Source: a virus
Direction: 5' to 3' (one strand)
IMG/VR virus record: IMGVR_UViG_3300036401_000243
Coordinates: 1 to 39,787 of that record
DNA: 39,787 nucleotides
Shown: piece by piece, positions 9,306-16,129 of the stretch
Layout: every line of letters begins with the position of its first letter
Numbering within the stretch: position 1 is the first letter of the stretch
Position numbers and translations under genes: made by a program
The notes under the pieces: generated by a model
The model's database searches: none
What the model saw: only the letters and a program-made list of their open reading frames with translations
Told to the model about the DNA's origin: nothing

Positions 9306-10424
9306 TTATGGGACCGGCCGCGCCGGGAGTTCGTCATCTACCTGTTTGGCTCGTAATTTGTGGCGGCGGTCCAGCGCGGCCTTGAGGATTTTCTGATCGG
9401 CGGGAGAAATTTCGGACCATGCCCTTTTCAGAACTTCCGACCCCTGCTCGGCCCACCGGCCGAGCGCCGCGTCGATACGGTCTATCCGCTCGCTATCGTC
9501 GATGTCGGCCGGGGGCGCCGCGTGAGCGACGGCAAGCCCCCCGGCCGGTCGATCGGGCGGCGTCGGCGGCGGCTGTGGCACCGCCGCTGTTTCGGGACTA
9601 CTAGTGTTCGCCGTTGACACGACACTAGGACTATCTTTCGACCCGGCCGCCCAATTTGCTAGATTCTCTCCAATGTCTTCGTTGAGTTGCCCCCTTCCAG
9701 TGAGGTGCTGAAGGAAGTTTGGCCACTTCAAAAGGAAGTCTTCACCAGCAGATTCCGAGCGCCAAACAGGGACACCATTTGCCTGCGGCGGCAACAAGCA
9801 CATAAGAGTCATCGCGTGAACGATCTCCGCTGGCGCAATCGCTTGGTATCCTATCTTTGTCGGCACAGTTTTTCCGTCCGCCCCTTTGATTGGTTTTGTC
9901 TTCTCGCGGGCTCGGAACGTGAAGATCAACGGTGTGGTGATGCGAAGAAACCCGTTGACCATGCGAACGCGATCAGCCTTCGGCTTGATCCATCCCGCCA
10001 TTGCGAGCGCATCACGTCGGCGCCAGTCGTTGCGTTCTTCTGGTTTCAGCCGCCGATCAACTTCTTCCTCGTGCCACTCCAAAACGCCCCCAGGGCCTTC
10101 GTGCTCGTCGGATAAAGAGTCAACTATTATTGCGGACGGCTCCAGCAAAAGTTGCTGTTTTACAGCCTCAAGAAAATCACCAGGACGGCACGGTGGATCA
10201 AACTTCACAAGAGAAAACGGCACTTGCGCATGATACATGCGCGACCTGCCCGCCTCCGTGTCTATAACAACGATTGGCCCCTTGCGCACCCGCTGTATCC
10301 CGGCAGCAAGGCGCAGCGCGCTTAAGCTCTTTCCTCCCCCTGCAGGACCTTCAAGACCAATCAATAAAGGGAATGGCCCCTCGGGTTCTGTCTCTACCGG
10401 GAAAACTCTTTTTGGAGCATTCAT
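9306..10424 (-). CDS. RecA-like/AAA_24-type phage recombination ATPase
   Basis: A 372 aa protein starting at the ATG at 10424, which has GGAGG at the right distance; an upstream GTG at 10436 is less likely. Walker A 'GPAGGGKS' is at residues 26-33, and 'AIIVDSLSD' near 98-106 is a Walker B strand, with 'IVVIDTEAG' between them as in AAA_24/Sak4-like RecA-fold proteins. These bind ATP and in phages usually act in recombination or DNA repair. The C-terminal ~130 residues are Pro/Ala-rich and charged, probably a linker plus an interaction tail. The gene lies 58 bp downstream of the PD-(D/E)XK nuclease in the same leftward operon, the classical nuclease-recombinase pairing. Confidence 0.75.
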   Translation of the reverse strand: MNAPKRVFPVETEPEGPFPLLIGLEGPAGGGKSLSALRLAAGIQRVRKGPIVVIDTEAGRSRMYHAQVPFSLVKFDPPCRPGDFLEAVKQQLLLEPSAIIVDSLSDEHEGPGGVLEWHEEEVDRRLKPEERNDWRRRDALAMAGWIKPKADRVRMVNGFLRITTPLIFTFRAREKTKPIKGADGKTVPTKIGYQAIAPAEIVHAMTLMCLLPPQANGVPVWRSESAGEDFLLKWPNFLQHLTGRGQLNEDIGENLANWAAGSKDSPSVVSTANTSSPETAAVPQPPPTPPDRPAGGLAVAHAAPPADIDDSERIDRIDAALGRWAEQGSEVLKRAWSEISPADQKILKAALDRRHKLRAKQVDDELPARPVP

Positions 10425-10482
10425 AACGTCCTCCACCTAATCTTGGAATAGAGCGAACTTGGTAGGCGTGAAAAATATGAAT

Positions 10483-11559
10483 CTACCCAGCATCCTGAAT
10501 TGTCGTGCCGGGCGGCAGCAGCTTGTTTTCCTTGCGGCGCTTGTCGTCGGGCCGTGCCGCCTTGTACGGGCCCTTGCGCGGCTGGTAGATTTTAACGTCG
10601 GGCGCGCGATCGGGCGCCGCTCCACCTAACGCCGTCGTCAGAAACGGATCGTTCGCCGCGAGCGCCACAAGCTCGTCGGTGAGCTCGCGCGTTAGCCAAG
10701 CGGACTCCTTCCATGGGGCGCCGCCGATCGCGACGGCCGAGCGTGAATAGCCCGGCCATATGTTTTGAGCCACGCAGGCTTTCCAGATGGCGACGGCCGC
10801 GGCGACCTGCTTGTGCGCGATCGTGCGCGCGGCGCCGTTCGGCTCGACGACGGAACAGAGGTATGGCGGTTCGTTCTCCTGCACCAGGAATTTCCACCGC
10901 ACGCGCCCGGCGAGCGCGGGCTTGAGGGTGACGATGATCCGCTCCTGAAACGCCGCTTGAAATGCAAAGTGGTCGTCCATCTTGCCGCCCAGCAGCGTCG
11001 GGTTGGCGGTGCCGGCCGTGGTCTTGTAGTCCCAGCAAACCACGCCGTCAGGGATTCTTGCGCCGTAGAAATCGATCAGCGTGCGGGTCCAGCAGCCGAC
11101 CGGATCGCGGGACAACGCGCAAAGCTCAATGTCGCCGTACTCCGGATTGAAGGCATGGGCCCCCCCTTCGATGTCCTTAAGCTGCCTGCGCGCCTCGATG
11201 GCCATGGCGCTGGCGGCCTCTAAATGCTTGTGCAGGATCGGCACGCGGCCAGCGGCCCGCAAGGCGTCGCGCTCCATCTGCGCGGCCTTGGTGCGGTAGT
11301 CGTCGGCCTCAATGACGCTGAAGCTGGCGCCGCGGCCGAGCAGCAAGACGTGAGAGACGGTCCCGCGGTCCATGCGGGTATCCTCGGCTGACACAAAATT
11401 CGGATTGAGTCGCGGGTGCTGCCACCAAGCGGCGCGCGGGCAGCGCTCGAGCAGCACTTGGCCGATTGAATTGGACAGGGACGGCTCTACCGCCGGATCA
11501 GAATGATAGTCCGCTTCATCTATCACCCAAAATCCTGGCTCGGACAGCAATGTCGTCAT
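10483..11559 (-). CDS. PD-(D/E)XK nuclease of the RecE/Cas4-like type
   Basis: A 358 aa protein; the start at 11559 has GGGAGA upstream. Residues 160-180 hold the catalytic signature: 'TLIDF' (Asp163) followed by 'CWDYKTT' (Asp177-x-Lys179), then a helix with 'FQAAFQERI'. This arrangement is that of RecE C-terminal and Cas4-like exonucleases, which resect double-stranded DNA ends using metal ions. The length matches phage 'exodeoxyribonuclease 8-like' proteins. It is the first gene of a leftward operon with a RecA-like ATPase and is divergent from the small gene at 11624. No separate annealing protein is visible. Confidence 0.8.
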   Translation of the reverse strand: MTTLLSEPGFWVIDEADYHSDPAVEPSLSNSIGQVLLERCPRAAWWQHPRLNPNFVSAEDTRMDRGTVSHVLLLGRGASFSVIEADDYRTKAAQMERDALRAAGRVPILHKHLEAASAMAIEARRQLKDIEGGAHAFNPEYGDIELCALSRDPVGCWTRTLIDFYGARIPDGVVCWDYKTTAGTANPTLLGGKMDDHFAFQAAFQERIIVTLKPALAGRVRWKFLVQENEPPYLCSVVEPNGAARTIAHKQVAAAVAIWKACVAQNIWPGYSRSAVAIGGAPWKESAWLTRELTDELVALAANDPFLTTALGGAAPDRAPDVKIYQPRKGPYKAARPDDKRRKENKLLPPGTTIQDAG

Positions 11560-11580
11560 GTGTGAATCTCCCGTTGTGAT

Positions 11581-11613
11581 TTGACTAGAACGCCCAAATA
11601 AGATTTCAGTCAA
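11581..11613. promoter_or_regulatory. Inverted repeat in a divergent intergenic region
   Basis: TTGACT at 11581-11586 is mirrored by AGTCAA at 11608-11613; the 10-base arms match at 8 of 10 positions. The repeat lies between the leftward nuclease gene and the rightward gene at 11624. Each arm resembles a -35 box facing the other, but convincing -10 boxes are not visible, so an operator is as likely as paired promoters. Confidence 0.35.
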
Positions 11614-11623
11614 GTTGAAATAT

Positions 11624-11824
11624 ATGGAGGCGTCTGTGGAAATATATATTACGTTCAAGCTGCGCGGCTGGCACGCCCAACATTTCATGCAGGTGTTGCG
11701 GATCGTCAACCTTGCGCCTGGCCGGCCGATCGACGAGTCGGAACTCGCGGCGTCCATCGTCCGGGCGGTGATCGAGGACGACGCGCGGGATAACGATCAG
11801 CCGCCGCAGGCGATGGTGCAATAG
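11624..11824 (+). CDS. Small hypothetical protein
   Basis: A 66 aa product if the ATG at 11624 is used. A GTG at 11636 in the same frame is an alternative: GGAGG at 11626-11630 sits 5 bases before it, which would give 62 aa. The sequence 'VEIYITFKLRGWHAQHF' followed by 'PIDESELAASIVRAVIED' suggests a compact alpha/beta protein. First gene of a rightward operon, followed by a hairpin. No family recognised. Confidence 0.5.
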   Translation: MEASVEIYITFKLRGWHAQHFMQVLRIVNLAPGRPIDESELAASIVRAVIEDDARDNDQPPQAMVQ

Positions 11825-11829
11825 GAAAA

Positions 11830-11859
11830 ACGGCCCGGAAGGGGGAGCTTCCGGACCGT
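11830..11859. terminator. GC-rich hairpin without T-run
   Basis: Arms ACGGCCCGGAAG (11830-11841) and CTTCCGGACCGT (11848-11859) pair at 11 of 12 positions around a six-base loop. It lies directly after the stop of the first gene and before the next ribosome site. Without a U-tract it may be an attenuator or a processing or stability element rather than a full terminator. Confidence 0.45.
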
Positions 11860-11891
11860 GACGGCGTAACGTTCTCAATCGGGAGGAAACG

Positions 11892-12233
11892 ATGGCTTAC
11901 ATGACAGAGGCGGCGAAGTCAAATACGTGTCCGTGCTGCGGGCAGCCGATGCCACAGATGCGGGTGGGCGTGCGCATGTACCCGCAGACGGCCCGCATTT
12001 TCGACATTATCAAGCGGGCGGGGCCGAACGGCATATCCGGCGATGATCTGTTCGAGATAGCCTATGCGGGGGCGCACAGGAAACACCCGGCATACTCAAC
12101 CGTGAAGGGGCACGTCACGCACGCGCGCTCTGCGCTGGCGGATACCGAATACCGCATCGTGTGCGAGCGCGCCAAGCACGGGCCGGGCACCTATCGGCTG
12201 GTGAAAGTCGTTAAAGTCCAGGCGTTTGGATAG
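11892..12233 (+). CDS. Zinc-knuckle plus winged-helix DNA-binding protein
   Basis: A 113 aa product with a strong GGGAGGAAACG ribosome site. Residues 14-17 are 'CPCC', a zinc-ribbon-like half, and residues ~30-107 resemble a winged helix-turn-helix: helices around 'ARIFDIIKRAGPNGISGDDL' and 'STVKGHVTHARSAL', then a wing 'YRIVCERAKHGPGTYRLV'. A DNA-binding regulatory role is inferred; the target is unknown. It sits in a short rightward operon with RusA. Confidence 0.6.
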   Translation: MAYMTEAAKSNTCPCCGQPMPQMRVGVRMYPQTARIFDIIKRAGPNGISGDDLFEIAYAGAHRKHPAYSTVKGHVTHARSALADTEYRIVCERAKHGPGTYRLVKVVKVQAFG

Positions 12234-12245
12234 GTATCCTTCACC

Positions 12246-12422
12246 ATGACACCTAACGAAAAACACGCCCTAGTTGATGCAGCTTCGGCATTTGAAGAGC
12301 ACGGAATTGAAATACTTATGCCATGGGAGCACGATCTTGATCTCGCCGAGGGAGCACTTTACGAAGGCCTTTTAGCTGCCTGCCGTGCTTATCATGACAG
12401 AATGAAACATGCAGCAGATTGA
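12246..12422 (+). CDS. Small hypothetical protein (58 aa)
   Basis: An ATG at 12246 opens 58 codons ending at the TGA at 12420-12422, overlapping the start of rusA by 14 bases. The product is helical and acidic (FEEHGIEILMPWEHDLDLAE). The position between two coupled genes and the overlap argue for a real gene. No family recognised. Confidence 0.5.
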   Translation: MTPNEKHALVDAASAFEEHGIEILMPWEHDLDLAEGALYEGLLAACRAYHDRMKHAAD

Positions 12423-12786
12423 ATTATTGCTACCGTTCCCAACATCCACGAATCGCATTTGGCGGATCGGGGTGCGGCGGATGTTTAGTTCGCAAACCTA
12501 TTTGGCGTGGAAGGCCGAAGCGGCCGGAATGTATTGGCAGCAATATGGTGGTGGCAAGAAACGCCCCGCACCTCTTGGGTCATTCAAGATTTCCATCGTT
12601 CTGGATCAAAACAGGCGTGCGCGGTCGGACGGGGACAACCGAATCAAGGCGGTTCTGGATTTTTGCCAGTCTGCCGGGCTGGTGACGAACGACCGGAACT
12701 GCGACGGCGGCTCGTGGTCCTGGGGAATAGCCCCGACTGGTTGTAGAGTGGTCTTGACTGGCGAGCCCGCCGCGGCTAAACCGTGA
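12409..12786 (+). CDS. rusA: RusA-like Holliday junction resolvase
   Basis: A 125 aa protein matching the RusA family in length and motifs. 'DGDNRIKAVLD' places Asp74, Asp76 and Lys80, and Asp95 follows in 'GLVTND'. The 2-, 4- and 19-residue spacings equal those of the catalytic Asp70, Asp72, Lys76 and Asp91 of E. coli RusA. The enzyme cuts four-way DNA junctions symmetrically, resolving recombination and replication intermediates before packaging. It overlaps the preceding small gene and lies close to the nuclease/ATPase operon. Confidence 0.85.
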   Translation: MQQIELLLPFPTSTNRIWRIGVRRMFSSQTYLAWKAEAAGMYWQQYGGGKKRPAPLGSFKISIVLDQNRRARSDGDNRIKAVLDFCQSAGLVTNDRNCDGGSWSWGIAPTGCRVVLTGEPAAAKP

Positions 12787-12826
12787 GCGCCGACTGATCC
12801 TCGGCGTCAATACCCAGGCGATGGGC

Positions 12827-12866
12827 GGGGGTGCCTCCCCGTCCACCCTGCGGCACCCGAGGCACC
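12827..12866 (+). promoter_or_regulatory. Mutually exclusive hairpins over a ribosome binding site
   Basis: The segment GGGGGTGCCTC (12827-12837) can pair with GGCACCC (12852-12858, 7 bp) or with GAGGCACC (12859-12866, 8 bp), but not both. The second pairing covers the GAGG that serves as ribosome site for the ATG at 12871; the first leaves it free. This is the geometry of an RNA switch or thermosensor. Only base pairing is seen, no ligand motif. Confidence 0.4.
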
Positions 12867-12870
12867 GGGC

Positions 12871-13113
12871 ATGTCAGACGATTTCGATTGGAAAGATCCG
12901 GAGTGCGGCATCATTGTCGCGCCACGACCCGGTCTTGCTGTTTACACCAATAATTTTGGCGCAATCATCATCCGACAAACCTATGAATCCGGCGACCCCG
13001 ACGATGATTATTTTGTCTCGGTGTTTCCCGAGGATGTGGAAGCGCTGATACGCGCTTTGCGCAAAGAAAAACGCTCGGTCGACGCCAACCATGGGCGAGG
13101 AGATGGGTCATGA
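12871..13113 (+). CDS. Small acidic hypothetical protein
   Basis: An 80 aa product rich in Asp and Glu, with a beta-like centre (IIVAPRPGLAVYTNNFG) and a C-terminal helix 'PEDVEALIRALRKEK'. Its ribosome site GAGG at 12859-12862 is part of a possible regulatory hairpin. It overlaps the next gene by ATGA, so the two are probably translated together. No family recognised. Confidence 0.6.
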   Translation: MSDDFDWKDPECGIIVAPRPGLAVYTNNFGAIIIRQTYESGDPDDDYFVSVFPEDVEALIRALRKEKRSVDANHGRGDGS

Positions 13114-13382
13114 GCGCGAGCAAAGACCCCGCACCAATTCCAATTGACGGCGGCAAACCGTGTCCGAAATGCGCGCGGCCTATGCAGCGCTTTCGACACA
13201 GCGTCGCGTGGCGACCGCTTCCGGGCCGCGGGCTTTACACGCAATGGGATCGCTGCATCCCGTGCGGCCACTTTCAGAATTATTGGCAATTTTACATGGC
13301 AGCCGCTCACGCGGAGACCGGGCCGGCGGCTGCCAATGCTGGCGCGATGGCTGGGATGCGATCAAAGCGCCAAGGGGTCTGA
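13110..13382 (+). CDS. Small zinc-ribbon protein
   Basis: A 90 aa product with two CxxC pairs, 'CPKC' near residue 18 and 'CIPC' near residue 49, separated by about 30 residues: a zinc-ribbon layout. Aromatic residues (YWQFY) follow the second pair. It is the last gene of the rightward operon, coupled to the previous one by ATGA. A nucleic-acid-binding role is plausible but not shown. Confidence 0.6.
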   Translation: MSASKDPAPIPIDGGKPCPKCARPMQRFRHSVAWRPLPGRGLYTQWDRCIPCGHFQNYWQFYMAAAHAETGPAAANAGAMAGMRSKRQGV

Positions 13383-13501
13383 TCGAAAGAAGGGTGCCCC
13401 TGATCGTCGGGCGGGTGGCCCGAAAAAGTCCTTCGGCCGTGGGCGCACCCGTCGCCCGCGCCTCCGGCTCTGCGGCCCTGGCTCCGTCCGCCATGACCGT
13501 G

Positions 13502-13548
13502 CCCGGAAGATCGCGACCGGCTCTGCCGGTAGGTCTGATCTTTCCGGG
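13502..13548. ncRNA. Nested stem-loop, candidate structured RNA or cruciform
   Basis: Outer arms CCCGGAAGATC (13502-13512) and GATCTTTCCGGG (13537-13548) pair with a single bulged T. Inside them ACCGGC (13516-13521) and GCCGGT (13525-13530) form a perfect six-base stem with a three-base loop. The fold is much better than expected for neighbouring sequence, but no known RNA family is recognised. Confidence 0.4.
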
Positions 13549-13752
13549 TACAACCCTTCACGCATCCGCCATAGACCTCTGAAAGAAGGGTCACCCGGTA
13601 AGATAGCTTCCAAAGGCGACACTAGGGGGGAACCTCAGAACTATCCCAGGGGGCGGGCACGGCGCGCCCTACGTAGCGCCGTAGCCGTGAACGCCCCCTG
13701 TTTTCGGAGCGAAGCGACGGGGTGGGGGTCCGGGGGTAGGGTTGGATAACCC

Positions 13753-13761
13753 TGTGAATAA
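13753..13761 (-). promoter_or_regulatory. Single DnaA-box-like site
   Basis: TGTGAATAA on the + strand is TTATTCACA on the - strand, fitting the TTWTNCACA DnaA-box consensus. Only one clear copy is seen. It lies in the convergent non-coding gap, so a role in replication initiation is possible but weakly supported. Confidence 0.3.
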
Positions 13762-13841
13762 CTCAGCGCCTCAATCGCCCGGGCGGAATGCGGTCGCAAG
13801 CCGCGTCAAGCCAGTCCAGCGCGAGGCACCACGCGATGGCG

Positions 13842-14045
13842 CTAGCCTTTCAGGCGATTTTCCAGAATCATCACAGCTTGGGTCAGATCCCTTTCCATCC
13901 GTGCGGTGATGTCAATGTTGTATTCCCGATCGGCAGGCGCGTCGAAATTGTCGCGGACCTTCGTGTCATAGGTTTGCCGATCTATCTCGCCATGCAACGG
14001 ATTGAGCAAATCGAGCAGGATTTGGATCGTCTCGGCATCAACCAT
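13842..14045 (-). CDS. Small hypothetical protein
   Basis: A 67 aa product with a good GGGAGA ribosome site. It is helical: 'AETIQILLDLLNPLHGEID' and 'ARMERDLTQAVMILENRL'. It is the last gene of a nine-gene leftward operon and its start overlaps the stop of the previous gene. No family recognised. Confidence 0.6.
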   Translation of the reverse strand: MVDAETIQILLDLLNPLHGEIDRQTYDTKVRDNFDAPADREYNIDITARMERDLTQAVMILENRLKG

Positions 14046-14160
14046 AACGGCTCTCCCAAAAATCGAGGATTAGGCACCACGCGATGGCGACCGCTTGGCA
14101 GGCGAGCGTCGCGGCGCAGAGCCCGGCCGCGAGATCGAATAGCGGGGCCGCGGGGTTCAT
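14038..14160 (-). CDS. Single-span membrane peptide (40 aa)
   Basis: The ATG at 14160 overlaps the preceding stop as ATGA. The 40 aa product has one hydrophobic segment, 'LAAGLCAATLACQAVAIAW', flanked by a short N-terminus and a charged end (WESRYG). It overlaps the next gene by 8 bases. A role in lysis or host membrane modulation is possible but cannot be shown. Confidence 0.5.
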   Translation of the reverse strand: MNPAAPLFDLAAGLCAATLACQAVAIAWCLILDFWESRYG

Positions 14161-14348
14161 GACGTCACCCGCGGGCGCGTGACGACCTCCACGCAATCGC
14201 CGTCGCGGCGAATGACGACCTCCATATCGTCGGGGATAGTGCACCGCCCGTACAAGTCGGGCAGCATCGACATCCCGCGCTCAAGCCCTTGCACCACAAA
14301 CCCGATCCCGATGCTGCCCGGGTATTTAATCACTGGCAATTCGGCCAT
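14157..14348 (-). CDS. Small hypothetical protein
   Basis: A 63 aa product; the ATG at 14348 has GGGAGGGAG upstream. It carries a beta-rich C-terminal half (MEVVIRRDGDCVEVVTRP). It is coupled by ATGA to the membrane peptide downstream. No family recognised. Confidence 0.6.
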   Translation of the reverse strand: MAELPVIKYPGSIGIGFVVQGLERGMSMLPDLYGRCTIPDDMEVVIRRDGDCVEVVTRPRVTS

Positions 14349-14385
14349 TTGCTCCCTCCCGTGTTGCGGCGGCACGCCCGGCATG

Positions 14386-14679
14386 TCATCGCGGCAAGTC
14401 CAGCGCGTGCCAGAACGCCTCCGCCCGAGTGTCGCACGGCGGCCCCATCGGCCGGTCGTTCCGGAACCCCTGCCACTTTGCAACCCCGTGTCGGCCCACC
14501 GAACACGCCTCAACCTCGTATTGTAAAAGGCGGCGAACGGACTCCGGTATGCGTGTGGAACCACCGGCCCATCTATAAACAGTTGCGCGCGACACCCCGA
14601 ACAGCCCGCCAGACTCGGAAACCGGCAACCCCAGCGCCGCGAGGGCTTCCAAGAACGCGGCAGGGGTCATAGGTGTCAT
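14386..14679 (-). CDS. Cro/CI-like helix-turn-helix protein
   Basis: A 97 aa product. 'FLEALAALGLPVSESGGLFG' followed by 'VSRATVYRWAGGSTRIP' is a helix-turn-helix of the XRE type, with the recognition helix at about residues 29-36. The rest contains 'VAKWQGFRNDRPMG'. The start at 14679 has GGGGGTGGAGA and overlaps the upstream stop by ATGA. It may regulate this operon or the divergent one. Confidence 0.65.
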   Translation of the reverse strand: MTPMTPAAFLEALAALGLPVSESGGLFGVSRATVYRWAGGSTRIPESVRRLLQYEVEACSVGRHGVAKWQGFRNDRPMGPPCDTRAEAFWHALDLPR

Positions 14680-14933
14680 TCTCCACCCCCTGCGGAATCT
14701 CGCACCGGCGACGGCTTAGAACTCGATTCCCGACGGTTCCACGACGCCTTGTCCTTGCCGCCGAGCCCGCGCGGCCGCGCCCATGCAATCGAGGCGTCTT
14801 TCGCCCGGGAGAGGTTGACCATGTCAGACACACGCGCGCCTTGCACAACGCGCCACATCCCGGGCCACTCAGGATCAGCCTTCACCAATACATCGGCCGG
14901 CCGACCGCCGATGCACAATTGCAATTCAATCAT
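14676..14933 (-). CDS. Small hypothetical protein
   Basis: An 85 aa product coupled by ATGA on both sides within the leftward operon. The N-terminal half looks like a small beta domain (ELQLCIGGRPADVLVKADPE) and the C-terminus is basic and Ser-rich. No family recognised. Confidence 0.6.
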   Translation of the reverse strand: MIELQLCIGGRPADVLVKADPEWPGMWRVVQGARVSDMVNLSRAKDASIAWARPRGLGGKDKASWNRRESSSKPSPVRDSAGGGE

Positions 14934-15157
14934 TTGATCCTCCTGAGTGCGTTATCTGCGATTGTTGCGATGTATTCCAACCGATCACGCTGCGACCAGC
15001 GCTTGCCGGTGATCTTGCTGCGCTCCTGATCAACCGCGTCGCGCACGATGGCGAGCGCGGCTTGCGCCGCGATCAGCTTCGCATCCACGGACAGCGCCTC
15101 CGGCTGCTCGGCCGGCCGCAGCTCGCCCGGGATGCGCCACGGGGCATTGTCGTTCAT
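14930..15157 (-). CDS. Small helical hypothetical protein
   Basis: A 75 aa product with a Pro-rich start and two helices (VDAKLIAAQAALAIVRDAV and DRLEYIATIADNALRRI). Start and stop overlap the neighbouring genes as ATGA. Function unknown. Confidence 0.6.
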   Translation of the reverse strand: MNDNAPWRIPGELRPAEQPEALSVDAKLIAAQAALAIVRDAVDQERSKITGKRWSQRDRLEYIATIADNALRRIK

Positions 15158-15537
15158 AACCTTCCCCCCATCACCTCAATATCGCTAGGCGCCGCGGGCA
15201 ACGGCATCCAATGCGTGGGCTGGATGTATATTTTCCTGATTAGAGTACCTCCCCAAATCCAAGAGTTGTGCGACTGTGCCCAATAGCCAGTTTCCATTTT
15301 CCAGTTTTTGATTTCCCCCACGTCGGAAATGTCGGTTGCGGCCCAAAGCAAAACAATCTTATCTTTGGGGGCCGGCTCAATTGCAATCGGCCGCCACATG
15401 GTGGTTGACCGAAGATATTGGCGTGCCAGGACGCAGGCATCACAATCAGGGTCTCCTGGGACTAATTGCGTGAGTGGATCCATATTGAAGTCAAGCCACA
15501 TATTCGCAATTTTTTGTGCTTGGCGAGCTTCGTTCAT
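15154..15537 (-). CDS. DUF551-like protein
   Basis: A 127 aa product. The C-terminal part begins 'WRPIAIEPAPKDKIVLLW' and ends 'THWMPLPAAP': the W-x-P-I...P...VL...HWMPLP pattern of DUF551, a domain frequent in phage genomes and of unknown function. The N-terminal 35 residues hold 'CDAC', a possible metal-binding pair. The start at 15537 overlaps the stop of a 29 aa membrane peptide. Confidence 0.7.
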   Translation of the reverse strand: MNEARQAQKIANMWLDFNMDPLTQLVPGDPDCDACVLARQYLRSTTMWRPIAIEPAPKDKIVLLWAATDISDVGEIKNWKMETGYWAQSHNSWIWGGTLIRKIYIQPTHWMPLPAAPSDIEVMGGRL

Positions 15538-15623
15538 GACCCGCCCCCCATCACCGCCGCCGCGAACGCGACCACGGCCGCCAAGCAAACCGCGACCACG
15601 ACGAAATCGATCAGGTGCTTCAT
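15534..15623 (-). CDS. Tiny membrane peptide (29 aa)
   Basis: The ATG at 15623 overlaps the preceding stop and the TGA at 15534-15536 overlaps the next start, both as ATGA. The product is a charged start (MKHLIDF) followed by an unbroken hydrophobic stretch (VVVAVCLAAVVAFAAAV) and GGGS. The double coupling and clean transmembrane segment make it likely real despite its size. Confidence 0.45.
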   Translation of the reverse strand: MKHLIDFVVVAVCLAAVVAFAAAVMGGGS

Positions 15624-15829
15624 GTTCGCACCGAACCGTCATGCGGCCACGAGTTCATGATGCGGTTCATGACAGTTTTTGCGTGCTCCGCGGTTACCTC
15701 CTCGTCCATTTCAAGCATCCTGATTTCCTCCCAAACGTCGTCATTCAAGGCGTCCAACTGGCCATCCGTAAAGCCCTCAGTAGTGTCCTGCGTCGCCGCA
15801 AAATGTTGGTCGAATTCTTCCCGTGTCAT
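15620..15829 (-). CDS. Small acidic hypothetical protein, first gene of leftward operon
   Basis: A 69 aa product; the ATG at 15829 has GGGGGA upstream, while a more distant ATG at 15925 lacks a ribosome site. The protein is helical and acidic (TREEFDQHFAATQD, EEIRMLEMDEEVTAEH). It opens the nine-gene leftward operon. No family recognised. Confidence 0.6.
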   Translation of the reverse strand: MTREEFDQHFAATQDTTEGFTDGQLDALNDDVWEEIRMLEMDEEVTAEHAKTVMNRIMNSWPHDGSVRT

Positions 15830-16129
15830 GTTGGTGTCCCCCAAGTAGTCGATAAGATCAATCTTCGCATAATGAGATCGAAATGTAAATTGGTATTCGG
15901 CATGGCTGTCATGTGATAGTTGCATAATGAGACTAGCAGAAAGTTGATTGCGGAAATGTCCGGTTGACGCGCCGTGCATTTCGGCGGATGTATTTCGTGG
16001 TTCGGGCCGAAGGCGCCTAGCGCGTCGCTGGACGATCTGAAGCCGCGGCGGCGATCCTCTCATTGGCCGAAACCGTCGCGCGGTAAATCACGGGAGGCTT
16101 TCATGGTCAGTTGTTTAGGGGAGGACGCG
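15830..16129. promoter_or_regulatory. Divergent control region with a repeated 11-mer
   Basis: 300 bp separate a leftward and a rightward operon. GCATAATGAGA occurs at 15867-15877 and again at 15922-15932, 55 bp apart in the same orientation. CATAAT could serve as a -10 box, but matching -35 boxes are poor. Operator sites are the simplest reading. No other gene is seen here. Confidence 0.35.

Larger units (their letters stand above)
13383..13841. other. Non-coding gap between convergent operons
   Basis: 459 bp with no convincing gene: the open frames here are Arg/Gly/Pro-rich and lack ribosome sites. The gap contains a nested stem-loop (13502-13548), a DnaA-box-like site (13753-13761) and an 11-base direct repeat GAAAGAAGGGT at about 13385 and 13581. 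Both flanking operons end here, so promoters for them are not expected. A terminator zone, a structured RNA or a replication origin are possible. Confidence 0.5.

Noticed and set aside
13144-13749. 201-codon + strand frame across the zinc-ribbon gene and the non-coding gap
   Set aside because: Arg/Gly/Pro-rich without ribosome site and overlapping a better coupled gene; typical shadow frame in G/C-rich DNA.
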